A DNA stretch of 64,000 nucleotides from JANWHQ01 sp963775275. GTDB taxonomy: Bacteria; Pseudomonadota; Alphaproteobacteria; Caulobacterales; Caulobacteraceae. Every line of letters begins with the position of its first letter. Position 1 is the stretch's first letter. A model generated the notes under the pieces. It saw nothing but the letters and a program-made list of their open reading frames with translations, was not told the origin of the DNA and did not search any database. Shown here in pieces: positions 29,487-38,887 of the stretch. A program made the position numbers and the translations under genes. The stretch covers positions 4,092,001-4,156,000 of the forward strand of contig CAVZII010000005.1 in NCBI GenBank assembly GCA_963775275.1. Reading direction: 5' to 3'.

Positions 29487-32400
29487 CTAGTCCTGCGTCC
29501 ATCGAACGCGCGTCGAAGTCCAGCTTCAGCGCGTCGCAGAAATCCGTCAGATCGCGGCCGGACGGGAAGGCGATCTTGTCGAGCCGCAGGTTCAGCACCG
29601 TGGTTGGCGCTGCGAGACGTTCGACCAGGGTCTTCACCAGCGCATCAAGGTCGGCTCCGGCGAACGGGACATCGCGCCCAAGCCGAAGGGTGAGATAATC
29701 GGCCTCCGACCGCTCCGCCGTTCACCTCGACCGAGCCGCCTCGGATGATCGCGCCCGGGAGTCTTGGCGAGGCGGTCGAGCGCAGAGAAATGCGGCGGCG
29801 GTGTCCTTCGGCTCGAAGCGCGAAGTCATGGTTGCAGGCGCGTCCGGCTTCGAGCGGCTGCACGGGCTCTGGCCCGCCAGGCCAGACCATCGCGCATGCC
29901 GGCTATCCAAGCGGCGCTGCTTTCTTCCTGGCTGAACTGGCCATCCACATTCCGCGACCGCCCGCAGCCGCGTGGCGCCCTTTGGCGCGATCGACGTCGT
30001 TCTGCGTCACAATCGGCCCGACCTTCGGGTCGGACCCGTCGAACGTCGCGTGGATCATGGCCGCGCGCGGGCTGGCGAGAGCGAGACCTTGTAGCCGCCC
30101 GAAACCCTGTTGACGTCCGGCTTGACGCGCATCGGGCGCGCGCCACTGGAACGGATCGCCCGTGACGGCGACACCCGTTGCTGTCGACCGCCAGAAACCA
30201 AGCCACAGGCGACTCGCCGTCTCGTAGACTCGCCCGTCAAGCTTCTGGCCGTCGCCGGATCGGGCGGCCCGCTCTCCGACACATAAACGGTGTCGGCGTC
30301 CTCCGGCGTCACGTTGAGCTGGAAGCGGCCGGTGTCCAGCGGGTTCGGCGCGAAATCGTCCTGCCGCGCCGTGACCCGCGTGCGGCGCTCCCATTTCTTG
30401 GCGACGAGGCCGTCCTTCTCCCGCCAGTAGCCGCGCTGAACGGCCGTGCGACGAGATGTTCCAGCCCGCCGCGCGGCAGCCAGAACCAGGCCGGGCGGAC
30501 AGCGGCGTTGCGGCGAAGCGAGCGAGTTGCTGACAGCGTCGGCGTCGAACAGGAATTCCTCTGCATCTTGGCGGAGATTGTCGAACTCCGCGTCAGAACT
30601 GGTCGCTCGGCATGAACTTGCCGCGTTTCGGTCAAGCGTGTCGACGATCTGCTGTTCGCCGGAATAGTCGTTTCGGTCGAACTCCATGCGGAAGTCATCC
30701 ACCTTGCGCAGCGACTTGCCGGTCGGGAAGACGATGGTCTTGAAGGTCTCGCGAAGCGCGCTGGTGAAGCCGGCCGCCTCGCGTCCCTTCACGCCCTGAA
30801 GTTCCGGCATCTGCGGTGACTCCGCAGCCATGCTGCGCCCTGATCCGCTCCTCGACTTTGTCGATCGCGCGCGTTCGCCGCGCGCTCGTCCGCAGCGTCG
30901 ACACGGCATTGGGGTCGGCGGTCAGGACCAGCACGCGGTTCTGTAGGTCCTGCTTGTTTCCACCAGTCGACAAAGTCCTGCGGCAGCTTGTCGGCGGGGC
31001 GCTCCAGGATCATAAGCGTCGGACGGTCGTCATCGAGCTGGATTTCGTCGAGCGCCGGCAGGATCGCCATGCGCTCGCGAATAGAGCTGGCCGGTGCGCG
31101 GCTTGAACACTTCCTGCAGCTTTGCCCGCAGCGTCTGGTCGACCTGCTCCTCGGCGATGTTCGCCGCGATCTCGGTGATCTCGGCCGTGACGTTCGCCGT
31201 CTGGCCGAAGAAGACGCGCTGATCGACGCCCTGGAACAGATACCAAGCTTGCCCTTGCAGGCGGCCCAGCGCGGCCTTGATCTCGGACACTTCGAGCAGG
31301 GGATCGACGAGCGTCTCGATCAGCTCGCCATCGGTAAGCCCGCGCAGCGGCGTCTCCGCCGTCGACAGCGAAGACATCAGCAGAACCTTCGCGACAGCGG
31401 ACGCGGTGGAATTGCCGTCGGCTGCGTCAATCTTCTCGGCCAGGGCATTGCCGCGGTCGGCGACGTCGCGAGAGATGGCGTTGGCGTAGGCCGGGTTGAT
31501 CTTGCGGATTTCCTCCAGCGTCGCCCTGATCGTTGAAATCGAGGTGCTGAAGTCCGATCAGGAACGCGTTGTCGTTCGCTAGCAAGCGCGCCACGCACGG
31601 CAAGCCGCAGCAAGCCGGATGAGCGCCCGCGTCTTCTGGTATCCCCGGTTCTCGGCAAAGCGCGCGACGATGTCTCGAATGGAAGGATGGAAGGGATAGG
31701 TCTCGCGGATCCGCTCGATGAACGTCTCTGGCGTCGTCGGGATTGTGTCGACCCGCTTCGCCTTCTGGAGCGCGGCGACATAGGCCTGGGCGACCTCATC
31801 GATCCGGTCAGCCGCCGGCAAGGCGTCGAACAGGCGCTTGCGCACGATGGCGAACACCTCGCCGGTGTTCTGCTGAACCGGCGTGATCGCTTGGGCATTG
31901 CGATCGTAGTGTTTGGTCAGACTCTCGATCAGGGTGCGCAGCTGGCCGGAGCCGTCGAGGTAGACGTCGTCCTTGAGGTTGGTGACGACGACGCAGGCGC
32001 GTGGGCAGCGCGGCAGGGCGTTGAACAGGCGCTCCAGCGCGCCGATGGTCAGATCGCCAAGCGTGCGTTGGCCGACCGGCTCGCCCTGAGCCATCTGCAG
32101 ATAGCTCGGCAGCTCGTCGAGCAGGATCAGAACCGGCTCGTCACCGAGCACCGCCACCCATTCGTCGACACCAGGGGTTCGGGCGCCGTTGCGCCAGAAC
32201 GGCGCCATGACGTCGCCGCGGCCAAGCTGCTCGGCGATGTATCCCCAGAGCAGGGTGTCCGGGTTCTGGTGGCCATTGAAGATGACGACTTTGGCCGCGC
32301 CGAACTCGGCAGCCGGCTGACGAACTTGGGAATGACCTCGCGTCGCAAGGACGGGATCGGACGCCAGCAGACCGAACGCGATCAAGCTGTGCGTCTTGCC

Positions 32401-32639
32401 TCCGCCCATCGCCTGGGTGAGGTAGAACGCGCCGTCGTCGGTCTTGCCAGCCAGCCGCTCAAAGCCGCGGCTGACCAGGAGATCCAGCCCCTCCGTGAAG
32501 TAGTTGCGTTGGAAGAACGCCCGGCCGTCGACTCTTGCCCGACGGCAAAATCCTCAATCTGAGCGACCTGCTCGACCAGGCTGTCGCTGGTGACGACGAT
32601 GCTGGGCGTGCAGAGCTGCTTGACGGTCGCGATCGGCAT
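29487..32639 (-). pseudogene. DUF499 AAA-type ATPase, many frameshifts
   Basis: Starts MPIATVKQLCTPSIVVTSDS at 32639. After a one-base loss the frame continues RAFFQRNYFTEGLDLLVSRG to Walker A AMGGGKTHS near 32400 and Walker B VLILLDELPSYL near 32115, then VVVTNLKDDVY, ETYPFHPSIRDIV and NRGYQKTRALIRLAA. The C-terminal two thirds survive as pieces such as LRGLTDGELIETLVDPLLEV, GREAAGFTSALRETFKTIVF and TGRFQLNVTPEDADTVYV, ending LRLDKIAFPSGRDL and DALKLDFD before the TAG at 29487. The size of about 1050 residues fits COG1483. The family is a predicted ATPase of defence islands. Translation is blocked at many points. Confidence 0.78.
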
Positions 32640-32806
32640 TGGGCTGGCTGGTTCCCTTGGAAGACTCAACGCGAGACGAAGGACATTAGGAGCTGCCCTC
32701 GCGGACGGCCAACGGATTACTCCCAGCGGACTAGCGGACGCAGCGCCCCGCGCGCTGGAGGTGCGTTCGCCAGCGGGCTCTTACGACAGCGTCCGTTCGT
32801 CTGGCG

Positions 32807-32974
32807 TCAGAGTTCAAAGGCAGCACCTTGGTTCGGGTAAGCGGCCTTGGCATTGTCCTGCCAGAAAAAGAACACCTTCAGGCTGAGGCCCAGCACTCGG
32901 GCCAGCTCGAAGGCCTGACGGAACGCGGCGTTGGCGCAACGCGGCAAGACGAACCTACAGGAGCTTCTCCGCAT
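32807..32974 (-). other. Short unrecognised coding-like stretch
   Basis: One frame reads ANAAFRQAFELARVLGLSLK then VFFFWQDNAKAAYPNQGAAF and ends EL-stop at 32807. The amino-acid make-up is protein-like and it opens with ATG at 32974, overlapping the end of the nuclease-like gene by 20 bases. It may be the tail of a lost gene or a mis-framed extension of its neighbour. The remaining gap to the DUF499 start (32640-32806) holds no convincing gene. Confidence 0.35.
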
Positions 32975-33446
32975 CCCGGAGGCTCTCAGTGACGTCGGAA
33001 ACGCCGGGGAAGGTCCACACGGCGTCGCGCAGGATTATGCGCCATGCGTTCACGTGTCCGACGTAACGAGCGTGGCTTTGAACGATCTCGACCGGGATCA
33101 GCGCTGCGCGCGTGACACGGAAAGCCTCGTCGAGCAGCACGCCCGCCAGGATGTCGAACGGTCGATCCGGCAAGTTACGGATGAAGGACAACTGTCTTGA
33201 GGTGTTGAAGGCGGTGATCCGGCGGCATTTGATCTGATAGCGAACGCCGTGCTTATCGACTGCATCGAAGCCGCGAGCGGAGTTGGGTTGGGGCATCCAG
33301 CCGAACGCGCGACAGAAGAGCAGCTCGCCATAGTCGCCTGCAGGGCCATTCGCGCTGCGAAGAACCTGGCGACGGCGAAGCTCGTCGAGCACCTCGGCGT
33401 GAAGGCGCAACAGGTCGGAGACGGACAACGCCTCGAGCTGATCCAC
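32955..33446 (-). CDS. Nuclease-like protein at the head of the defence operon
   Basis: An intact 163-residue protein starting MDQLEALSVSDLLRLHAEVL. A helical N-terminus is followed by GDYGELLFCRAFGW, GFDAVDKHGVRYQIKCRRI and FDILAGVLLDE. The E-(x)n-D-(x)n-QxK arrangement resembles a minimal PD-(D/E)XK site, as in DUF6998-like proteins. It is first in the minus-strand set and 315 bases ahead of DUF499. Whether it cuts DNA or serves as a small subunit is unknown. Confidence 0.6.
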   Translation of the reverse strand: MDQLEALSVSDLLRLHAEVLDELRRRQVLRSANGPAGDYGELLFCRAFGWMPQPNSARGFDAVDKHGVRYQIKCRRITAFNTSRQLSFIRNLPDRPFDILAGVLLDEAFRVTRAALIPVEIVQSHARYVGHVNAWRIILRDAVWTFPGVSDVTESLRDAEKLL

Positions 33447-33715
33447 CGATTCCTTCCTGAGGCCTCGGCCGCCTCCACCAGTCGTCGATGCTGAGGAGAT
33501 TAGGCGACACGTCGTTAATCCATTCCGTTCAGATCGCGTTGGCGCCGCCGCGGCAGGATGGCGGCATGCCGCGGTCGACCTCCCATGCCCGGCCGGCCAG
33601 GGGGCTCACGGGCCCGAAGCGCCCGCCGAACGCCTGGGCGCGTTCGCGGGCCGCGGCGCTGTATGGACGGCGCGACGGGCGAGGCCGCAGGCGCCCTCGA
33701 CGGGGGACCACGATC

Positions 33716-33956
33716 GTGCAGATCGTCTATCTGCTGGTCTGCATCGCGATCGTCGTGTCGCGCCTGCACCGGCTGGGCCCGTGGCTCTCGCCGGGGCCGG
33801 CGCGGACGGCCGCGGGGGTCGGGCTGGAGAGGCCGATCCTCGACTGCGCGGCTGCGCATGCGGCGGGGGTGTGGGACATCCCCGCCGGGGTCGCCGGCCT
33901 ACACGCCTGCCCAGGACGGGGACGGGGACGGGCTGGCGTGCGAGCCGGCGCCCTGA
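33716..33956 (+). CDS. Excalibur-domain membrane protein, one frameshift
   Basis: Starts with GTG: VQIVYLLVCIAIVVSRLHRL is one membrane helix, followed by a proline/glycine linker and an Excalibur domain reading DCAAAHAAGVWDIPAG then SPAYTPAQDGDGDGLACEP. The DxDxDGxxCE motif is a known calcium-binding signature of extracellular proteins. The two parts lie in different frames because of an apparent extra G in the run at 33887-33890. The corrected length is 79 residues. Upstream sequence in the same frame (33566-33715) is basic and low-complexity and is not included. Confidence 0.65.
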
Positions 33957-34135
33957 GCAGGCTTGCGCGGCCCGACCAACGGTCGCGGCGGTTCTTCCCG
34001 CTTCCGATAGGCCCGGCCCCCGGGTCCGGCCGACGGCCGGCCCGAGGACAGGCTCCGTCCGGGGCGATCGGAAAAATGCGATAGGGCCGGCCACATCGAG
34101 ACGGATCCGTGGGGCGGGCGGCGAATTCTCCGCCC

Positions 34136-34660
34136 AGCGCCTCACGGTCCGGACGCGGGCGGCGGTTGGCGCGCCTGCGCCGTCACCCCCTCCCCTGCGC
34201 CCCTCCCCGCTTGCGCGCTTAGGGATGCACACATCTGAGTCGGTCGAGCGCCAGTCGACCTTCTCCCCTTGCGGGAGAAGGTGGCGGGCGGAGCCCGCCG
34301 GATGAGGGGTCGCGCTGATTTGGCAAGGAATTCAGCATCTTGGTACGGCGCGAGACTTCGGAACCGCTCGCGCGACCCCTCACCCGGCCTGCATCCGCAG
34401 GCCACCCTCTCCCGCAAGGGGAGAGGGTCCAAGCACCTGGATCCATTGGTGAATTCGAGATGTGTGCATCCCTAAGCGCTTACGCGGGAGAGGGGAGGCC
34501 AGGCTTCCACCGCCTCGTGGAACGCCTGAGCGGCGGGGCCCCACGGTGCGGGCGCCGGCGGCGGTTGGCGCGCCGCGCCGTCACCCCCTCCCCTGCGCCC
34601 CTCCCCGCTTGCGCGGGAGAGGGGAGGCCGGGTTTCCCACCGCCTCATAGAACGCCTGCG
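34136..34660. repeat. Direct duplication of the hydrolase 3' end, one copy split by the MITE
   Basis: The block gcggttggcgcgcc..cgccgtcaccccctcccc..gcttgcgc followed by gggagaggggaggcc and accgcctc-tggaacgcctg occurs at 34163-34214 plus 34483-34535 and again, uninterrupted, at 34560-34655. The second copy is the real 3' end of the alpha/beta hydrolase gene. No gene is supported in 33957-34580. Confidence 0.7.
34216..34480. mobile_element. MITE-like element with 22-bp terminal inverted repeats
   Basis: Left terminus gcgcttagggatgcacacatct (from 34215) is the exact complement of the right terminus at 34458-34479. Inside are ttctccccttgcgggagaag, gtggcgggcggagcccgcc, ggatgaggggtcgcg and, in inverse, cgcgacccctcacccggcc with ctctcccgcaaggggagagg, so the element is largely palindromic. 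It has no open frame. The flanks gcttgcg and gcttacg may be an imperfect target duplication. The joined flanks match the uninterrupted sequence at 34581-34650. Confidence 0.75.
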
Positions 34661-35424
34661 CCGCCGCGCGCTCGCGCCAGGGCGCGTGGCCGCAGCGCTC
34701 TGAGCTCGCGGTAGTCCAGCTGGGGGATGAAGGGGGCCAGGCTGTCCCGGATCATCGCGCCCGGGTGCGGGTCGAAATCGCCGTGGATCATCAGGACGGG
34801 GCTCGTGATGCGCGCGAAGGCGGCGGGATAGGTCCCGTCCGCCTGCAGGCGCAGCATGTCGGCCCAGGTCTCGCCGTGGCCCCAGGCGTCGAAGGGCGGC
34901 GCGGGCATGGCGTCGGCCGGGTCCGGCTCGGCCGGCAGGGGCTCGCACAGATAGATCGGCGTCGTGGCGACCGCCTCCTCGGCCAGGGCCAGGGCCGGGT
35001 CGTCCAGGCCCTGGGCGGCCAGCACCCGGGCGCGGACATAGGGCGTGGTGCGCGCCTCCACCGTCGCCTTCAGGCGCGCGCGGGCGGCCTCGTCGAAGGT
35101 CCCGCAGCCTGCCAGCACCAGGGGCCCGGCGTGGTCCGGATGGGCCGCCGCCCAGGCCAGGGCCAGCATCGCGCCCCAGGAGTGGCCGAGCACCGCGGGC
35201 CGGGGCGCGCCCTCGGCCAGGACCAGCGCGTCCAGGTCCGCCACGTGGGCGGCCACGGTCAGGGGCGCCCCGCCGCCGGCGCGCCGCTGGAAGGGCTCGA
35301 TCACATGGAACCTTTCGCCCAGGCGCCGGGCCACGGGGCCCACTTCCCCCGCCGCCCCCGGCCCGCCGTGCAGGACGTAGAGGGTCCGGGCCTTGGGGTC
35401 GCCGTATCGGCGGACGGTGAGCAT
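34581..35424 (-). CDS. Alpha/beta hydrolase, proline iminopeptidase-like, one frameshift
   Basis: An alpha/beta-hydrolase fold with the oxyanion region VLHGGPGAAGEVG, the nucleophile elbow LGHSWGAML and an acidic residue in MIHGDFDPHPG; this set matches prolyl iminopeptidase and related hydrolases (S33). The catalytic His comes from ERCGHAPWRERAAAQAFYEA, which lies in another frame: an extra T at 34701 (plus strand) shifts it. With the correction the protein has about 280 residues. The start is ATG 35424. The substrate is not known; it could also be an ester or epoxide hydrolase. Confidence 0.8.
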
Positions 35425-35507
35425 GGGGGCATTCTAGCTCAGGTCGGGACGGGGCCCGCCCCCTCCGGCCCCGGATCAAGTCCGGGGCGCACCTCCCCCG
35501 CACGCGG

Positions 35508-35855
35508 CCAAGGGATGCACAGATGTTGGCCGGTCGAGCGACAGTTGACCTTCTCCCCTTGCGGGAGAAGGTGGCGGGCGGATGCCCGCCGGATGAGGGG
35601 TCGCGCTGATTGGACAAGCAAATCAGCATCCTGGCTTTGAGCCCGGCCCTGAAGCGCCGGCGCGACCCCTCACCCGGCCTGCCTTCGCCAGCCCGCAGCA
35701 CAGCTGCGGGCGTTCGTCTTGGCGATCGACAAGTAGTTGTCGATCGCATGGCGCCTTGCAAGCGGCGGCCAATCCTCACCCTCTCCCGCAAGGGGAGAGG
35801 GTTCGTGAGCGGCAAAGCTCTAATTCATTGATGAATTCGAGTTGCGTGACTCCCG
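35508..35855. repeat. Composite dispersed repeat region
   Basis: Left part: gggatgcacagatgttggcc, ttctccccttgcgggagaag and ggatgaggggtcgcgctgat, matching the MITE at 34216. Right part: cgcagcacagctgcgggcg, gcgatcgacaagtagttgtc and tctcccgcaaggggagaggg, the reverse complement of the element at 5818-6030. The gap 35425-35924 has no gene that I can support. Confidence 0.65.
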
Positions 35856-35924
35856 CCGCCGCGTGCGGGGAGAGGCAGCCCCCGGACTTGATCCGGGGGC
35901 GCGGAGGGGGCTGCGCCACCGAAC

Positions 35925-36323
35925 TCAGCGCAGCCAGTTCTCGGTCCGCAGGCCCTCGACCCGTTCGAACGCCCGGTCGTCGGTGACCAGGATGCAATCC
36001 AGCGCCAGGGCGTGGGCGGCGATCCAGAGGTCGTTGGCGCCCAGCGTCCGTCCCTCGCGCTCCAGTCGCGCGCGAAGCTCGCCATAGACCTGGTCGGCCG
36101 GGGCCTCGAGCGGCGCGACCTCCAGCGCCGACAGCACCGCCTCCACCGAGGCCGCCAGCCGCGCCGAGCCTCTCCTGGCCGCGCCATATCTCAGCTCGGC
36201 GGCCGCGACGATGCTGGTGAACAGCTCGCCCTCGGGAACGTCCGAGAGCCGCACGGCCAGGGCGCCGCGCGGATTGCGCACCGCCTCGCTGAGGATGTTC
36301 GCGTCCAGCAGCCAGCGCGCCAT
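35925..36323 (-). CDS. vapC: VapC-family PIN-domain toxin
   Basis: A 132-residue PIN ribonuclease. The acidic site residues are seen in WLLDANILSE, AAELRYGAA, GANDLWIAAHAL and LVTDDRAFE. Such toxins cut tRNA, rRNA or mRNA when not bound by their antitoxin. The ATG at 36323 overlaps the vapB stop by one base (TGATG), which argues for translational coupling; a GTG one codon earlier is also possible. Confidence 0.88.
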   Translation of the reverse strand: MARWLLDANILSEAVRNPRGALAVRLSDVPEGELFTSIVAAAELRYGAARRGSARLAASVEAVLSALEVAPLEAPADQVYGELRARLEREGRTLGANDLWIAAHALALDCILVTDDRAFERVEGLRTENWLR

Positions 36324-36559
36324 CACAGATCGAACGGCTCGGGCGGCTGATCCTCCACGCCTTGCATCGGCGCCTCGACCGGCTCGAGCGAGGCCAGCAC
36401 CTCGCGCAGCGTGCGTTTGGCCGGCGCGGCCTCGATCACCAGCCGGTCGCCCTCGCGCCGCATCACCGCCTGGTCGCCCGGCAGCTCGAACTCGCGCGGG
36501 ATGCGCACGGCCTGATTGCGGCCGTTGCGGAACAGCTTGACGTGGCGCTGGGCGGACAT
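36323..36559 (-). CDS. vapB: VapB-type antitoxin with AbrB/SpoVT fold
   Basis: A 78-residue protein: an N-terminal swapped-hairpin DNA-binding domain (AQRHVKLFRNGRNQAVRIPR and GDQAVMRREGDRLVIE) followed by an acidic, proline-rich tail ending QPPEPFDL that would wrap the toxin. The complex normally represses its own promoter. The ATG at 36559 is chosen because it gives the family N-terminus; the open frame upstream is noise. Confidence 0.85.
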   Translation of the reverse strand: MSAQRHVKLFRNGRNQAVRIPREFELPGDQAVMRREGDRLVIEAAPAKRTLREVLASLEPVEAPMQGVEDQPPEPFDL

Positions 36560-36730
36560 GGCGCGGAACCTACCACAGGCATAGGCCGCGGCATAGGCCG
36601 AGGGGCGGGCCGGGGGGGCCCGCGGCGGCGGCGAGGCCCTATTCAACCACCTTCGTGGTGAAAGGCGGCCTCTCGGCCCGCACGGCGCCAGCGCTTGGGA
36701 ACCGGCCGTTCCGCCGCTAGTCTCGCCCTC

Positions 36731-37711
36731 ATGAAGGCCGGTGAAGATCTCCTGGGCGTTCCGCGGCGGGCCGCCCCGCCGTTCCACATCCGCGATGCGC
36801 GGCCGGACCAGGTCGAGGCGCTGATGGCCGAGCCGGGCGAGGCGGTCGATCCCGCCACCGGCCGGCGGTTCTTCCTCGACTATCCCGCCGACCTCGGCCC
36901 GGACGAGCCGGTCACCCTCATCCTCGCCCTGCACGGCGCGGGCTCGATCGGCAACTGGCATCGCCACTACTTCCCGGCCATGGACCTGGTCGCCCGCCAT
37001 CGCCTGGTCGTCGCCACCCCCACGGCCGCCGGCGCCGCCGGGATCATGCTGGGCGCCCCGCCGGTGCGCATGTGGCTGCCCCAGGACGACGACGCCCACC
37101 TGATGAACGTGGCCGAGCTGGTCGCGCAGGCCCTGGGCCGGCGCCGCATCGCCCGGTTCTGGCTGGCCGGCCATTCCCAGGGCGGGGCCACGGCCAACCG
37201 CCTCCTGGCCCAGCCGTTCTGGAAGGACCGCGTCGACGGCTGGCTGAGCCTGTCGGGCGGGCGGCTCGGGCCGGTGCGCATCCCCGAGGGCTTCGGCCCG
37301 CCCCGGCCGCCGGGCGAGCCGCCGCCCCAGCTCCCCGGCGGGGTCAAGCCCGGCGCGGCGGCGATGATCGACGCCGACGTCGACTTCATCTTCGCCACCG
37401 GCGCGGCCGAGATCGTCGAGCTGCCGCCAACCTCCCCCTGGGCCGAACGGTACGGCGGCGGCGCGCGCCGGCGCCGCCCCGACGTGGTGGACGAGCGCCC
37501 CGGCTACGTCTGGGACAACCGCCGCCCCGACCCCTCCCCCGCCTGGGGCGGCCCCGCCGCGCCCGGAACGGCCGAGGTCTGGGTCTACCCCGGCCTGAAG
37601 GATGGCCGCCTCGTCGCCGACGTCGTCCGCCTGGGCAAAGGCCACACCGAAGGCCTCGAGCCCCACGTCACCGAAACCATCGTCCGCCTGATGGCCGGCC
37701 TGGACAGGTAG
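36731..37711 (+). CDS. Alpha/beta hydrolase, PHB depolymerase/feruloyl esterase-like
   Basis: A 326-residue alpha/beta hydrolase with VTLILALHGAGSIGNWHRHY near residue 68, the nucleophile Ser in LAGHSQGGATANRLL near 150 and a C-terminal His in KGHTEGLEPHV. An acidic residue in WVYPGLKDG could complete the triad. There is no signal peptide, so it is probably cytoplasmic. The LpqC/PHB-depolymerase resemblance is at the level of motif spacing only. The ATG at 36731 fits an N-terminal PRRAAPPF segment typical of related proteins. Confidence 0.72.
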   Translation: MKAGEDLLGVPRRAAPPFHIRDARPDQVEALMAEPGEAVDPATGRRFFLDYPADLGPDEPVTLILALHGAGSIGNWHRHYFPAMDLVARHRLVVATPTAAGAAGIMLGAPPVRMWLPQDDDAHLMNVAELVAQALGRRRIARFWLAGHSQGGATANRLLAQPFWKDRVDGWLSLSGGRLGPVRIPEGFGPPRPPGEPPPQLPGGVKPGAAAMIDADVDFIFATGAAEIVELPPTSPWAERYGGGARRRRPDVVDERPGYVWDNRRPDPSPAWGGPAAPGTAEVWVYPGLKDGRLVADVVRLGKGHTEGLEPHVTETIVRLMAGLDR

Positions 37712-38099
37712 GCGCCCCTCGCCCTCCCACGCCGTCGGCGCGGCCCCCTCACCCTCCCTTCTCCGCCCTCCGGGCTACGAAGGGCCCCTCCCTCTCCCCC
37801 TCCGGTGGCGAGGGCAAAGAACCAGGCCCTCGCCCCGCTCGCGGGGAGAGGGAGGGGCCCGTCCTGCCGCAGGCGACGGGAGGGTGAGGGGCCCGCCCCA
37901 AGCCCACGCCAAAGCCGTGGGACGATGAGGCGCGCTTCGCCCTCGCCCCGCTCGCGGGGAGAGGGAGGGGCCCGCGCCGCAGGCGCGGGAGGGTGAGGGG
38001 CAAGCCCCCCACGCCCGCCCCCTGGTCCTCCCCCGCCTTGTCCGCCGAAGCCTTGGCGAAGGCGGATGCGGGGGAGGTGGCCCGCAGGGCCGGAGGGGG
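37712..38099. repeat. Intergenic G/C-rich repeats, no gene
   Basis: The block ctcgccccgctcgcggggag followed by agggaggggcccg occurs at about 37830-37862 and again at about 37940-37972, with ggcgcgggagggtgaggggc after it. These are self-complementary and dispersed. I see no supported gene in this stretch. Confidence 0.55.
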
Positions 38100-38876
38100 T
38101 CACCCCTCCGCCGCGCTGCGGGCCAGCAGCGGGGCGAGGCGGGCGGCCATGCGGGCGCGGCCGGCCTGCTCGGCGATCAGGTCCTGGCGGACCTCCAGCT
38201 CGAGGTAGTCGATCCCCCGCCCGATGGCGTGGCGCGGGATGGTGTAGTCGGTCCCGTCCATGGCGTAGGGCTGGTTGCGCCCCACCACCAGGTCGCCCTC
38301 GGCCTCGAGCAGCCCCAGCATCCGCTCGGACAGGGCCGATCCGGCCAGGTGCAGCACGCCCACGTGCCAGGGCCGGTCCTGGCCGTCCATGCGGGGCGTG
38401 AAGCTGTGGATCGAGACCAGCAGCGGGCGCGCGCCGGCCCGGGCGTCCAGCATCGCGGCGATGGCCCCATGGAAGGGGGCGTGGATCTCCTCCAGGCGCG
38501 CGCGGACCTCGGCGGGCCCCAGGCCCCGGTTGCCCGGCACGGCCGTCCCGTCGGCGGTCTGGACGATCAGGTCCGGATGCTCGGGCGCCCGGTTGCAGTC
38601 GACCACCAGGCGCGAATAGGCCTGGGCCAGCAGGGGCGCGTCCAGCGCCCGCGCCACCAGGCGGGCCAGCTCGCCCGCGCCGATGTCCCAGGCGATGTGG
38701 CGGTCCAGGTCCGCTGGCTCCAGGCCGAGTTGGCCGAGCGCGGCGGGAATGGCGCGCCCGGCGTGCTCGCAAACGAGCACGATCCGCCCGGCGCCGCCTT
38801 CATTTGCGACAACCAGCGGCGCCGGGTCCCCTGGCGAGAGAAGGCGACTCGGCATTGCGTCCGTAGTGGCGTTCAT
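38100..38876 (-). CDS. N-formylglutamate amidohydrolase family protein
   Basis: A 258-residue member of the FGase family. Metal and substrate motifs are visible: VLVCEHAGRAIP, DIGAGELARLVARAL, YSRLVVDCNRAPEHPD, LVSIHSFTPRM and the C-terminal YLELEVRQDL. In histidine degradation the family releases formate from N-formylglutamate; many members act on other N-formyl or small amides. The gene starts only 11 bases from the divergent transglutaminase gene, so the promoters must overlap coding sequence or a later start (ATG at 38855) is used. Confidence 0.85.
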   Translation of the reverse strand: MNATTDAMPSRLLSPGDPAPLVVANEGGAGRIVLVCEHAGRAIPAALGQLGLEPADLDRHIAWDIGAGELARLVARALDAPLLAQAYSRLVVDCNRAPEHPDLIVQTADGTAVPGNRGLGPAEVRARLEEIHAPFHGAIAAMLDARAGARPLLVSIHSFTPRMDGQDRPWHVGVLHLAGSALSERMLGLLEAEGDLVVGRNQPYAMDGTDYTIPRHAIGRGIDYLELEVRQDLIAEQAGRARMAARLAPLLARSAAEG

Positions 38877-38887
38877 TGGAGTGACCT

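Noticed and set aside
33566..33715. N-terminal extension of the Excalibur protein or an HNH gene remnant
   Set aside because: The frame is open but the peptide is basic, low-complexity and without an HNH motif; the GTG at 33716 gives a clean membrane helix start.
34472..35815. A 447-codon minus-strand frame covering the alpha/beta hydrolase
   Set aside because: It is out of frame with the hydrolase over most of its length and runs through dispersed repeats at both ends.
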